Origin: Variovorax sp. OK212
GTDB lineage: Bacteria > Pseudomonadota > Gammaproteobacteria > Burkholderiales > Burkholderiaceae_C
Direction: 5' to 3'
NCBI RefSeq assembly: GCF_900112425.1
Contig: NZ_FOLP01000034.1
Location: 1-56,498 of the forward strand
Length of the DNA stretch: 56,498 bases
Every line of letters begins with the position of its first letter. Position 1 is the first letter of the stretch. Made by a program: the position numbers and the translations under genes. Of this stretch, positions 33,431-42,354 are shown one piece after another. The notes under the pieces were generated by a model. It searched no databases. It had not been told where the DNA came from and saw only the letters and a list, made by a program, of their open reading frames with translations.

Positions 33431-34477
33431 TTGTCGTCGGCATTCCATGATCTCTCCGCCCAGTCGTACGGCGGCGACGAAGCCGGGCTGATCTCCGGCT
33501 ACCTGTTCGACGCCACGGCGCCGGAGCCCGCGCGCGCCATCGACTCGGCGCAGGCCGCCGTCTGGCTGGCCGAGCAACGCGACATCGAGTGCACCGCGGA
33601 CAGCCCCGCCTACGTCTGGCTGCACTTCAACCTGAGCCACGCGCACGCGGAGCGCTGGCTGCTGCGGCACGCGAACCTATCGGACACCTTCTACGAGACG
33701 CTGCACGAGGGCCTGCCCTCCACGCGCATCGAGCGCGCGGACGACTCGCTGATCGCCGTCATCAACGACGTGCACTTCGAGTTCAGCTTCGAGCCCTCGG
33801 ACATTTCCACGCTGTGGATCAGCGTGGGCCCGCGCCTGGTGGTCACGGCGCGCACCAAGCCGCTGCGCTCGGTCGACGCGCTGCGCACCGCGGTGAAGGC
33901 CGGCGACGCGCCGCGCTCGAGCACCGAGCTGCTGGAGCACCTGCTGCGCGCGCAGGCCGACGTGCTGGTGAAGATCGTGCGCGGCGTCACCTCGCGCATC
34001 GACCGCATCGAGGACGAACTGCTGGCCGGGCGGCTGGACCACAAGCGCGCGCGCCTGGGCGTGCTGCGCCGGCTGCTGGTGCGGCTGCAGCGCCTGCTGG
34101 CGCCCGAGCCGGCCGCGCTGTTCCGCCTGCTGCAGGGCCCGCCGGCCTGGATGGCCGAGCCCGACGTGCAGGAGCTGCGCGGCTCGACGGAAGAGTTCTC
34201 GGTGGTGCTGCGCGACATGCAGGCGCTGCAGGAGCGCATCAAGCTGCTGCAGGAAGAAATTGCCGCCAACGTCAACGAGGACAACAACCGCAGCCTGTTC
34301 GTGCTGACGGTGGTCACGGTGCTGGCGCTGCCGATCAACATCCTGGCCGGCCTGTTCGGCATGAACGTGGGCGGCATTCCGCTGGCCGACCACAAGCACG
34401 GCTTCTGGATCGTGGTGGCGATCGTCGCCAGCTTCACCGCGGTGGCGGCCTGGGCGGCTTTTCGCAAGAAGCGCTGA
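33431..34477 (+). CDS. CorA/ZntB-family divalent cation transporter
   Basis: A 348-residue protein with a long cytoplasmic N-terminal domain and two C-terminal TM segments (about 290-310 and 322-342). Between them is the pore signature LFGMNVGGIPLA, in the ZntB style rather than classical CorA (YGMNF). It probably moves Zn2+ or Mg2+. The TTG start lies only 10 bases after the pit stop without a visible ribosome site, so translation may depend on pit. Transport of metal beside metal-phosphate uptake is a sensible pairing. Confidence 0.9.
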   Translation: MSSAFHDLSAQSYGGDEAGLISGYLFDATAPEPARAIDSAQAAVWLAEQRDIECTADSPAYVWLHFNLSHAHAERWLLRHANLSDTFYETLHEGLPSTRIERADDSLIAVINDVHFEFSFEPSDISTLWISVGPRLVVTARTKPLRSVDALRTAVKAGDAPRSSTELLEHLLRAQADVLVKIVRGVTSRIDRIEDELLAGRLDHKRARLGVLRRLLVRLQRLLAPEPAALFRLLQGPPAWMAEPDVQELRGSTEEFSVVLRDMQALQERIKLLQEEIAANVNEDNNRSLFVLTVVTVLALPINILAGLFGMNVGGIPLADHKHGFWIVVAIVASFTAVAAWAAFRKKR

Positions 34478-34574
34478 GCCGCGTCCAGCGGTGCAGTAAT
34501 GCTATTTATTTAGTAGCGCATTGCACAGCATCCACGCGCCCGCATCGATGTTCCAGACCCCATAGAATGCAGGG

Positions 34575-35432
34575 GTGTCCTCCATCCTCAATGCCGATCT
34601 TCACTGCCACTCCGTGGTCTCCGACGGCACGCTGACGCCCGAAGAACTGGCCGCGCGCGCGGCCACCAACGGGGTCGAGCTCTGGGCGCTCACCGACCAC
34701 GACGAAGTCGGTGGACAGCACCGCGCCGCTGCCGCGGCCCGTGCCAACGGCATGCGCTACCTCACCGGCACCGAGATCTCGGTGACCTTCGCGAACGAAA
34801 CCGTGCACATCGTCGGCCTGGGTTTCGACCCCGACGACGCGGCCATCTCGCAGGGCCTGTACGACACGCGCGGCGGCCGCGGCAAGCGCGCGCAGGAAAT
34901 GTCCGAGGGGCTGGCCAAGGTCGGCATCCATGGCGCCTACGAAGGCGCGCTGCGCTTCGTGGGCAACCCCGAACTCATCTCTCGGACGCACTTCGCGCGC
35001 TTTCTCGTCGAGCAGGGCCACTGCCGCGACACGCCCGAGGTGTTCCGCAAGTTCCTCACCGAAGGCAAGCCCGGCTACGTGCCGCACCGCTGGGCCACGC
35101 TGAAGGACGCCGTCAGCTGGATCACCGGCGCCAAGGGCATGGCGGTGATCGCGCACCCCGGCCGCTACAAGTTCACGGCCAACGAGGAATACGCGCTGTT
35201 CCTCGAATTCAAGGCGCACGGCGGCCAGGCGATCGAGGTCGTCACCGGCAGCCACACGCCGGCCGAATATGTCGAATACGCCGACAAGGCGCTCGAGTTC
35301 GATTTCGCCGCCTCGCGCGGCAGCGATTTCCACAGCCCCGACGAGAGCCATTGCGATCTCGGCAAGTTGCCACCATTGCCCGGCGCACTCACGCCGGTGT
35401 GGGAACTGCTCGGCGACCGCATCCAGCAGTGA
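34575..35432 (+). CDS. PHP-domain phosphatase/exonuclease (YciV / RNase AM type)
   Basis: A 285-residue metallo-hydrolase. The PHP metal motifs are ADLHCHSVVSDG (H10, H12, D17), LTDHDEVGG, GTEISV, AHPGRYK and GSDFHSPDE. E. coli YciV acts on 3',5'-nucleoside bisphosphates and trims the 5' end of rRNA precursors. The GTG start follows GCAGGG. The stop overlaps the next gene's start (GTGA), so the DMT permease is translationally coupled. Confidence 0.92.
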   Translation: MSSILNADLHCHSVVSDGTLTPEELAARAATNGVELWALTDHDEVGGQHRAAAAARANGMRYLTGTEISVTFANETVHIVGLGFDPDDAAISQGLYDTRGGRGKRAQEMSEGLAKVGIHGAYEGALRFVGNPELISRTHFARFLVEQGHCRDTPEVFRKFLTEGKPGYVPHRWATLKDAVSWITGAKGMAVIAHPGRYKFTANEEYALFLEFKAHGGQAIEVVTGSHTPAEYVEYADKALEFDFAASRGSDFHSPDESHCDLGKLPPLPGALTPVWELLGDRIQQ

Positions 35433-36406
35433 GCCAGAGCCCCGGGCCCGGCACCGACAACGCGGCCGCCGCCGCGCTGGCCAATGCACGCGCCCAGGCG
35501 CAAAAAAGCATCAGCGCCGAGTCCGAACGCATCCTGGCCGGCATCGGCCTCGTGGTTCTGGCCGTGGGCTGCTTCGCCACGCTCGACACCGCCACCAAGT
35601 ACTCCACGCTGGGCGTGCCCATTCTCATGGGCGTGTGGTTCCGCTATGCCTTCCAGGCGGTGGCCACCACGCTGGTGCTGCTGCCGCTGCACGGCACCGC
35701 GCTGCTGCGCACGCGGCATCCGCGCTACCAGGTGCTGCGCGGGGCGCTGCTGCTGGCCTCCAGCGTCTTCGCATTTTTGAGCTTGCGCTACATGCCGCTG
35801 GCCGAGTTCACCTCGATCGTGCTGATCGCGCCGCTGGTCATCACGCTGCTGGCGGCCACCACGCTGAAGGAGCACGTGTCGCCGTTGCGCTGGTCGCTGG
35901 TGGCGGGCGGCTTCCTGGGCACGCTGGTCATCCTGCGCCCGGGCGGCAGCGCCTTCAGCTGGGCCATTCTTCTGCCGCTGGGGCTGGTGCTCACCAACGC
36001 GTGGTTCCAGGTGCTCACCAGCAAGCTGGCGCAGACCGAGAACCCGCTGACCATGCACTTCTACACGGGCTGGGTCGGCACGCTGATCGCCTCGGTGGCC
36101 GTGCCCTTCGTGTGGACCGCCCTGCCCTCGTGGGAATGGTGGGCGCTGCTGTGCCTCATGGGTTTCATGGGAACGGTGGGACACTTCATGCTGATCCTGG
36201 CCTACCAGCGCGCGCCGGCGTCCACGCTCACCCCTTATCTTTATGCGCAGATCGCGTTCGCCATGCTCGGCGGCTGGCTCATCTTTTCCCATGTGCCCGA
36301 CCGCTTCTCGCTCATCGGCATGGCGATGATCGCGGTCTGCGGTGCGGCGGGCGCGTGGCTCACGGTGCGCGAGCGCCGCGTGCCGATCGAACCTGCCGAA
36401 TCCTGA
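35429..36406 (+). CDS. DMT-superfamily (EamA) permease
   Basis: A 325-residue membrane protein with a polar leader of about 35 residues and 10 TM segments in two EamA repeats (first around GLVVLAVGCFATLDTATKY, second around LGLVLTNAWFQVLT). It is a metabolite exporter or importer of unknown substrate. The start is the GTG within the GTGA overlap with the PHP gene. It lies in an operon-like run with the PHP phosphatase and the YciO gene. Confidence 0.9.
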   Translation: MSQSPGPGTDNAAAAALANARAQAQKSISAESERILAGIGLVVLAVGCFATLDTATKYSTLGVPILMGVWFRYAFQAVATTLVLLPLHGTALLRTRHPRYQVLRGALLLASSVFAFLSLRYMPLAEFTSIVLIAPLVITLLAATTLKEHVSPLRWSLVAGGFLGTLVILRPGGSAFSWAILLPLGLVLTNAWFQVLTSKLAQTENPLTMHFYTGWVGTLIASVAVPFVWTALPSWEWWALLCLMGFMGTVGHFMLILAYQRAPASTLTPYLYAQIAFAMLGGWLIFSHVPDRFSLIGMAMIAVCGAAGAWLTVRERRVPIEPAES

Positions 36407-36422
36407 ACCGGAGACCTCTTTC

Positions 36423-37058
36423 ATGGCCCAGTACTTCGAAGTCCATCCCGAGAACCCGCAGCAGCGCCTGCTGAAGCAGGCCGTCACGCTGCTGGAGCGC
36501 GGCGAGATCGTGGCCGTGCCCACGGACTCCAGCTACGCCCTGGCCTGCCACCTCGACGACAAGGACGCGGTCGACCAGCTTCGCCGCATCCGCCAGGTCG
36601 ACGACAAGCACCACCTCACGCTGCTGTGCCGCGACCTGAGCGAGCTCGCCAACTACGCGCGCGTCGACAACAAGCAGTACCGCCTGTTGAAGGCGGCCAC
36701 GCCGGGCCCATACACCTTTTTGCTCGAAGCCACCAAGGAAGTGCCGCGCCGCGTGAGCCATCCGCAGCGCAAGACCATCGGCCTGCGCGTGCCCGACCAC
36801 AAGGTGCTGCTGGAGCTGCTGGCGCTGCACGGCGCGCCGCTGTTGGCCACCACCTTGATCCCGCCCGGCGAGACCGAGGCGCTGAACGATGCGCAGACCA
36901 TTCGCGAGCGCTTCGAGAAGCAGATTGCCGCCGTCATCGACGCCGGCGCCTGCCCGTCGCAGCCCACCACGGTGGTCGACCTGACGCCCATGGGCAGCGG
37001 CGACGACCCGGTCGTGGTGCGCCAGGGGCGTGGTGCGCTGGCCGTGCTGGGCCTGTGA
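36423..37058 (+). CDS. YciO/Sua5/YrdC-family protein
   Basis: A 211-residue protein with the YrdC fold: PTDSSYALACHL near the start, TLLCRDLSELANYARVDNKQYRLLKAATPGPYTFLLEAT, and KTIGLRVPDH. The spacing follows the YciO branch. YrdC proteins make threonylcarbamoyl-AMP for tRNA t6A; YciO proteins are poor at this and their role is unclear. The ATG at 36423 follows GGAGACC. Confidence 0.92.
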   Translation: MAQYFEVHPENPQQRLLKQAVTLLERGEIVAVPTDSSYALACHLDDKDAVDQLRRIRQVDDKHHLTLLCRDLSELANYARVDNKQYRLLKAATPGPYTFLLEATKEVPRRVSHPQRKTIGLRVPDHKVLLELLALHGAPLLATTLIPPGETEALNDAQTIRERFEKQIAAVIDAGACPSQPTTVVDLTPMGSGDDPVVVRQGRGALAVLGL

Positions 37059-37099
37059 AATCGGGCCGATATCAACTCCCTGTCTGACACAATCGCCCG

Positions 37100-37771
37100 G
37101 TGGATATTTCCAATCTGATACAGACCGTACTGATCTACGCACTGCCCGTGATCTTCGCGATCACGGTGCACGAGGCGGCGCACGGCTATGTGGCGCGCCA
37201 TTTCGGCGACAACACGGCCGAGGTCATGGGGCGCGTCACCCTCAACCCGATGAAGCACATCGACCCCATCGGGACCATCCTGATGCCGCTGATGCTGTAC
37301 TTCGCAACCTCGGGCGCATTCCTTTTCGGCTATGCCAAGCCGGTGCCGGTGAACTTCGGGCGGCTGCGCCATCCGAAGCGCGACATGATCTGGGTCGCGC
37401 TGGCCGGACCGGTGTCCAACTTCATCCAGGCGATTCTTTGGGCGCTGGTGCTCATCGCGCTGGTCGCGGCGGGCATCAATGAAACCTTTTTCATCAAGAT
37501 GGCGCAAGGCGGCATCCTGGTCAACCTCGTGATGTGGGCCTTCAACCTGTTCCCGCTGCCCCCGCTGGACGGCGGCCGCGTGCTCGCGGGCCTGCTGCCC
37601 AGCGGCCAGGCGCAGATGTTCCTGGCGCGCATCGAGCCTTACGGCTTCTTCATCGTGATGGGCCTCGTCATCGCGGGTGTCGTCAGCAACTACTGGCTGC
37701 GCCCGTTGATGGACGTGGGCTACTACGTCATCAACCTGATCATCACGCCGCTCAAGGCCTTGCTGTTCTAA
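37100..37771 (+). CDS. Site-2 protease-family (M50) membrane metalloprotease
   Basis: A 223-residue membrane protein of the small M50B group. The zinc motif HEAAH (24-28) lies in TM1, and the third ligand is in NLFPLPPLDGGRVL (about 150-163). Four to six TM segments. No PDZ domain, so it is the minimal rhomboid-like S2P form, whose substrates are unknown. The start is GTG. It precedes trpS by 15 bases and is probably co-transcribed with it, as in many betaproteobacteria. Confidence 0.92.
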   Translation: MDISNLIQTVLIYALPVIFAITVHEAAHGYVARHFGDNTAEVMGRVTLNPMKHIDPIGTILMPLMLYFATSGAFLFGYAKPVPVNFGRLRHPKRDMIWVALAGPVSNFIQAILWALVLIALVAAGINETFFIKMAQGGILVNLVMWAFNLFPLPPLDGGRVLAGLLPSGQAQMFLARIEPYGFFIVMGLVIAGVVSNYWLRPLMDVGYYVINLIITPLKALLF

Positions 37772-37786
37772 GTTCTGTTCCGTTCC

Positions 37787-39118
37787 ATGGTTTCGTCCTC
37801 TCAAGCTCCCCTGCGCGTCCTGACCGGCATCACCCCGTCGGGCACGCCGCACCTCGGCAACTACGTCGGCTCGATCCGCCACTCGGTGCGGCAAAGCGTC
37901 GCGCCCGATGTGCAGAGCTTCTTCTTCCTGGCCGACTACCACGCGCTCATCAAGGTGCAGCAGCCGGCGCTCATCCAGCGCTCCACCCTCGAGATCGCCG
38001 CCAGCTGGCTGGCCTGCGGCCTCGACCCCGAGCACGTCACCTTCTACCGCCAGTCGGACATCCCCGAGATCCCCGAGCTGACCTGGTTCCTCACCTGCGT
38101 CACCGGCAAGGGCGTGCTCAACCGCGCGCATGCCTACAAGGCGCAGCTCGACAAGAACGTGGCCAAGGGCGAGGACCCCGACGCCGACGTGACGGCCGGC
38201 CTCTTCATGTACCCCGTGCTCATGGGCGCGGACATTTTGATGTTCAACGCGCACAAGGTGCCCGTGGGCCGCGACCAGGTGCAGCACATCGAGATGGCGC
38301 GCGACATGGCGCAGCGCTTCAACCACCAGTACGGCGAGCACTTCACGCTGCCCGACGCCGAGATCGACGACGCCGTGGCCACCCTGCCCGGCCTCGACGG
38401 CCGCAAGATGAGCAAGAGCTACGGCAACACGATCCCGCTGTTCGCGCCGCGCGCGTACCTGCGCAAGCAGATCACCAGCATCGTGACCGACTCGCGCGCG
38501 CCCGGCGAGCCCAAGGACACCGAAGGCTCGGCGCTGTTCCAGATCTACCAGGCCTTTGCCGATGCCGACGAGACCGACATGCTGCGCAAGGCCTACGCCG
38601 ACGGCATCGGCTGGGGCGACGCCAAGCAGCTGCTGTTCGAGCGCATCGACCTCGAAGTGGCCCCGCTGCGCGCACGCTACGACGAGCTGATCGCCAACCC
38701 GGCCGAGATCGAGCGCCTGTTGCTCATCGGCGCCGAGAAGGCCCGCGCGCTTTCGCAGCCGTTCATGACCAGCCTGCGCCACGCCGTGGGCCTGCGCAAC
38801 CTGGCGGCCGGCAAGGACAAGGGCGGCGCCAAGGCGGCCAAGGTCGCGAAGCCCAGCTTCAAGCAATACCGCGAGAAGGCCGACGGCCTCTTCTATTTCA
38901 AGCTGTTGGATGCGCGCGGCGAAACCCTGCTGCAGAGCCGTGGATTCACATCGCCGCAGGAAGCGGGCCGTACCATCGCGGTCTTGCAGGCGCAGCGCGG
39001 CGAGGCACTGGCTTCGCTGGCCGAGCAGCTGGAACCCATCGACACAGAAGGAACACGCGCTGTCACCGAGGCGCTGGAGGCACTGGCCGAGGCAACGTCC
39101 GCAAACCAAGGGAGTTGA
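37787..39118 (+). CDS. trpS: Tryptophanyl-tRNA synthetase with C-terminal DUF1508-like extension
   Basis: A 443-residue class I synthetase. The HIGH-equivalent is SGTPHLGNYVGS (18-29) and the KMSKS loop is DGRKMSKSYGN (about 204-214). It charges tRNA-Trp. It is about 100 residues longer than the common 330-350 form: after the anticodon-binding part, residues about 355-405 read YREKADGLFYFKL then LLQSRGFTSPQEAG, which resembles the YegP/DUF1508 fold. A helical tail follows. The extension's role is not known. Confidence 0.96.
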   Translation: MVSSSQAPLRVLTGITPSGTPHLGNYVGSIRHSVRQSVAPDVQSFFFLADYHALIKVQQPALIQRSTLEIAASWLACGLDPEHVTFYRQSDIPEIPELTWFLTCVTGKGVLNRAHAYKAQLDKNVAKGEDPDADVTAGLFMYPVLMGADILMFNAHKVPVGRDQVQHIEMARDMAQRFNHQYGEHFTLPDAEIDDAVATLPGLDGRKMSKSYGNTIPLFAPRAYLRKQITSIVTDSRAPGEPKDTEGSALFQIYQAFADADETDMLRKAYADGIGWGDAKQLLFERIDLEVAPLRARYDELIANPAEIERLLLIGAEKARALSQPFMTSLRHAVGLRNLAAGKDKGGAKAAKVAKPSFKQYREKADGLFYFKLLDARGETLLQSRGFTSPQEAGRTIAVLQAQRGEALASLAEQLEPIDTEGTRAVTEALEALAEATSANQGS

Positions 39119-39196
39119 TCCGGCAACGCCCGCCGGCTTGTTGGCCGGTGAGCTGGAGAAAAGAGAGAAGACGGTGCGATCACAAAGGAAGAAAAC

Positions 39197-39799
39197 ATGA
39201 GCATTTATGTCATCGACGACCACCCCCTGATGCGCGACGCGATCGTGATGGTCCTGCGGCGCCTGCGCCCGGCCGAGAACATCGTCGAGCTCGAGCGCCT
39301 GGACAAGCTTGCGGGCTCGGTTCAGCAGCGTGGCGCCCCCACCCTCTTCTGCCTGGACCTGAAGCTCCCGGACACCAATGGCGTGTCGGGCGTGATCGCG
39401 GTCAAGCAGGTCTACCCGAACGTGCCGATCGCCGTGTATTCGGCGGCACCGGCGGCGGACATGGAAGACGCCTGCATCGAGGCGGGTGCCGACACCTACA
39501 TCGAGAAGTCGGCCAGCTCCAACGAGCTGGCGGCCGCCCTGCGCGGCCTGCTGATGGCCGGCTCGGAAGACGAGACCGACGAGATGCCGGCCGCCAACAG
39601 CGGCAAGCTGTCCAAGCGCCAGACGCAGCTGATCGCCATGCTCGACAAGGGCATGAGCAACCGCGACATCGCCACCGACCTGGAGATCAGCGAACACACG
39701 GTGAAGGTTCACCTGTGGCGCCTGTTCCGCCGCCTGGGAGTGAAGAGCCGCACGCAGGCGCTGCATTACGCGCGTACGAACGGGCTGCTGTCGGGCTGA
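39197..39799 (+). CDS. LuxR/NarL-family response regulator
   Basis: A 200-residue regulator. The receiver domain starts YVIDDHPLMRD, with the phosphoacceptor in FCLDLKLPD (about D54). The usual lysine appears in YIEKSAS. The LuxR HTH begins LSKRQTQLIAMLDKG and contains ISEHTVKVHLWRLFRRLGV. It is convergent with the sensor kinase at 39929-41353 across an intrinsic terminator, and the two may form a pair. It is about 80 bases downstream of trpS. Confidence 0.92.
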   Translation: MSIYVIDDHPLMRDAIVMVLRRLRPAENIVELERLDKLAGSVQQRGAPTLFCLDLKLPDTNGVSGVIAVKQVYPNVPIAVYSAAPAADMEDACIEAGADTYIEKSASSNELAAALRGLLMAGSEDETDEMPAANSGKLSKRQTQLIAMLDKGMSNRDIATDLEISEHTVKVHLWRLFRRLGVKSRTQALHYARTNGLLSG

Positions 39800-39831
39800 T
39801 ATCGGCTGCCCGCGAGGGCTGCCCGCAAAGG

Positions 39832-39857
39832 AACCGCGCCCCGTGCGCGGTTTTTTT
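39832..39857 (+). terminator. Intrinsic terminator after the LuxR-type regulator
   Basis: A perfect 8-base stem AACCGCGC-CCCGT-GCGCGGTT runs into seven T residues. It lies 32 bases beyond the regulator stop and closes the plus-strand run from trpS. Confidence 0.92.
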
Positions 39858-39894
39858 GTGGGCGAAATCTACGACTCGGGTCAGGCCTTGGCCC

Positions 39895-39923
39895 AGGACC
39901 TGGGCAGGTCGTGGGCAGGTCCT
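39895..39923 (-). terminator. Inverted repeat downstream of the convergent kinase
   Basis: AGGACCT and AGGTCCT (39895-39901 and 39917-39923) flank a loop with two copies of GGGCAGGTC. It lies 5 bases beyond the kinase stop. There is no T tract, so terminator function is uncertain. Confidence 0.3.
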
Positions 39924-39928
39924 GAGAC

Positions 39929-41353
39929 TCAGCCGCCGGAGGCCGTCACCCGCGCCTGCGCCACCGCCTCGTCCGCATCGTGCAGCGCCACGCGGAACAC
40001 GCTGCCGCTGCCCAGGCGCGAACGCACGCTGACCGGGTGCCCCAGCACGTGCGACAACCGCGCCACGATGGCCAGGCCCAGGCCGAAGCCGTCGGAGGTG
40101 CCGGCATGGTCGGCCACCTTGTAGAACTCCAGGAACACGTCGCGCAGGTGCTCCGGCGCAATGCCGATGCCGGTGTCCCACACCTCCACGCGCAGGCCCT
40201 CGTGCGTCTTGCGCGCGGCCAGCAGCACGCCGCCCTCGGTCGTGTACTTGATGGCGTTGGCCAGCAGGTTGCCGATCATGCGGCGCACACGGATCGGGTC
40301 GGTCAGGAACGAGCCCTCGCACACGTGCACGCGGAAGTCCAGGCCGCGGCTCTCGGCCACCGGGCGGTATTGCAGCTCCAGGTCGTGCAGCAGCTCGGGC
40401 ACGTCCACGCGCTCCACGTGCAGGCGCACCTGGCCCGAGTCGATGCGCGCCAGGTCGAACATGGAGTCGAACAGCGCGTTCACCGCGTGCGTGGCGCGCA
40501 CGATCTTCGGCGCGAGCTCGAGCACCAGCTCGGGCTCGTTGCGCAGCCAGTCGGCGTACAGCGACAGCGCCAGCACCGGCTGGCGCATGTCGTGCGCCGC
40601 GCTCGCCAGGAAGCGGTTCTTCATGGCCACGGCCGACACCGCCGCCTGCCGCTGCTGGGTGAGCGACTTGATCAGGATGTGGTTGTGGAACAGCAGCTCC
40701 AGGCTGTTGCGCGCCGTCTCGTGAACGTGCCGCCCCGCCCGCAGCAGCAGGAACCAGTGCAGGATCGGCAGCATCGGCATCAGGTAGCCGTACTGGAACT
40801 GCGGGTGCTGCAGCGTCAGGCTCACCAGCCGCAGCACCACCGCGCCGAGCATCGTGATGAACAGCGTGTTGACGTAGCGCTTGAGCAGCGGCGGGTGCAG
40901 CGCCAGCCCGTTGAGCGGAAAGGTGCCCACGCCGGCCACGATGAGCCAGCTCATGAACTGGTTCACCTGCGGCGAGCGCTCGAAGAACAGCAGCACCGAG
41001 AAGCCCCACACCACCGCGCTGGTGCTCCACACGAAGCCGTAGCGCTCGGTGAACTGCTGCTGCGCCGCGGCGCTGCGTCCGGCGTAGCGCACCGCGTACA
41101 CGCGCGCGCCCCAGGCGCGGCAGGCGGTGGCGATGATGCCGGCCACCAGCCAGGTCAGCAGTTCCCACTTGGGCACGTAGCCCCAGTTCAGGCCCACCAT
41201 GGCCGGCATGAGCGCCGCCGACACGAAGTAGGAGCCGCGCGCGGAGCGCATCAGGCTGCGGATGAGTTCGCCGCGCACCCACGATTCGGCCTCGTCGGCC
41301 GAGGCCGGGGCGGGGGTCATGCTGGCGATCGACGCATTGGCCATAGGGCGCAC
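39929..41353 (-). CDS. Membrane sensor histidine kinase
   Basis: A 474-residue kinase. An N-terminal membrane domain with about six to seven TM segments (about 40-205) replaces a periplasmic sensor. The H-box is LASAAHDMRQPVLALSLYAD; the HATPase contains NLLANAIKYT, VWDTGIGI and GFGLGLAIVARLSHVLG. This H-box is typical of kinases that often carry a C-terminal receiver; none is present here, so the protein is a plain kinase. It probably partners the convergent LuxR-type regulator. The start could also be one of two nearby internal ATGs. Confidence 0.9.
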   Translation of the reverse strand: MRPMANASIASMTPAPASADEAESWVRGELIRSLMRSARGSYFVSAALMPAMVGLNWGYVPKWELLTWLVAGIIATACRAWGARVYAVRYAGRSAAAQQQFTERYGFVWSTSAVVWGFSVLLFFERSPQVNQFMSWLIVAGVGTFPLNGLALHPPLLKRYVNTLFITMLGAVVLRLVSLTLQHPQFQYGYLMPMLPILHWFLLLRAGRHVHETARNSLELLFHNHILIKSLTQQRQAAVSAVAMKNRFLASAAHDMRQPVLALSLYADWLRNEPELVLELAPKIVRATHAVNALFDSMFDLARIDSGQVRLHVERVDVPELLHDLELQYRPVAESRGLDFRVHVCEGSFLTDPIRVRRMIGNLLANAIKYTTEGGVLLAARKTHEGLRVEVWDTGIGIAPEHLRDVFLEFYKVADHAGTSDGFGLGLAIVARLSHVLGHPVSVRSRLGSGSVFRVALHDADEAVAQARVTASGG

Positions 41354-41516
41354 GATCCTTGTTGATCCGGCGACAGAGAAAGCTCCCGGGTCCTCTCTTC
41401 CTCGGCGCGGGAGCGCGAAACCGGCGATCTTAACGGCCTGTCCGTCATTGTTTCACGCAGTAACGATTGAAAACAGGCCTCCATAATCGCAGGCCAACCC
41501 TCGAGGAAAGCCCCGC

Positions 41517-41927
41517 ATGCTGTCCCATGTCTACCTCGGCGTGAACGACTTCACGCGCGCCTTTGACTTCTATTCGATGCTGATGGAAACACTGGGCATG
41601 AAGTTGCGGTTCCGCGACGACGCCAAGCCGTGGGCCGGCTGGCAGAGCCCCGACGCGCCCCGCCCGCTGTTCCTGGTGGGTACCCCGTTCGACGGGCAGG
41701 CGGCCGCGCCAGGCAACGGCCAGATGGTGGCGCTGATGGCGCCCGACCGCGCCACCGTCGACCGTGCCCATGCCGCGGCGCTGGTGCAGGGCGGCACCTG
41801 CGAAGGCCCGCCGGGCCTCAGGCCGCACTACCACCCCGACTACTATGGCGCCTACTTCCGCGACCCCGAGGGCAACAAGCTCTGCGTCTGCTGCCACACA
41901 CCCGCTATCCTGCCCGCCACATGCTGA
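41517..41927 (+). CDS. VOC-family (glyoxalase/dioxygenase-like) protein
   Basis: A 136-residue protein with the paired beta-alpha-beta-beta-beta units of the vicinal oxygen chelate fold: MLSHVYLGVNDFTRAFDFYSMLM at the start and YYGAYFRDPEGNKLCVCCH at the end, including the terminal metal-ligand Glu position. The reaction is not predictable. It overlaps the next gene by 7 bases. Confidence 0.88.
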   Translation: MLSHVYLGVNDFTRAFDFYSMLMETLGMKLRFRDDAKPWAGWQSPDAPRPLFLVGTPFDGQAAAPGNGQMVALMAPDRATVDRAHAAALVQGGTCEGPPGLRPHYHPDYYGAYFRDPEGNKLCVCCHTPAILPATC

Positions 41928-42322
41928 ACAACATCACCCCCTTCCTCATCCACTGGGCCATCACCGCCGTCTCGCTCTGGGTGGCCAGCCACCTGTTTCG
42001 CGGACTGAAGTTCGACAGCACCGGCGCGCTGGTGGTCTCGGCGCTGCTGCTGGGCCTGGCCAACGCGGTCGTGAAGCCACTGCTGATCGTGCTCACGCTG
42101 CCGCTGACGCTGGTGACCTTCGGGCTGTTCCTGCTGGTCATCAACGCGCTGATGATCCTGCTGGTGGCCGCGCTGGTGAAGGGGTTCCGGGTGTCCGGTT
42201 TCTGGACCGCCCTGTTCGCGAGCATCTTCATCTCGCTGCTGAGCATCGTCATCGGCTCGTTCGTGACGAGCAACGACCCGGCCGAGAAGGTCCAGATGCC
42301 GCAAAGCGGCAACTGGCTCTGA
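41921..42322 (+). CDS. Phage-holin-family (superfamily IV) small membrane protein
   Basis: A 133-residue protein with four TM segments (about 8-25, 35-52, 58-82 and 90-112) and the family wording GLANAVVKPLLIVLTLPLTLVTFGLFLLVINALMI. Such chromosomal proteins are annotated as phage holin family 4 but are not linked to phage here; their role is unknown. The ATG at 41921 lies inside the VOC gene end. Confidence 0.88.
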   Translation: MLNNITPFLIHWAITAVSLWVASHLFRGLKFDSTGALVVSALLLGLANAVVKPLLIVLTLPLTLVTFGLFLLVINALMILLVAALVKGFRVSGFWTALFASIFISLLSIVIGSFVTSNDPAEKVQMPQSGNWL

Positions 42323-42354
42323 ACCGCCCGGTGCCTTTCTGACGCCTTGAACGG

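Noticed and set aside
34563..34568. TAGAAT as a -10 element implying a leaderless PHP gene
   Set aside because: No -35 element at the right distance, and GCAGGG before the GTG serves as a ribosome site.
41921..42322. Prophage remnant because of the holin-family protein
   Set aside because: No lysin, integrase or structural gene is near. Chromosomal holin-family-4 proteins are common outside phages.
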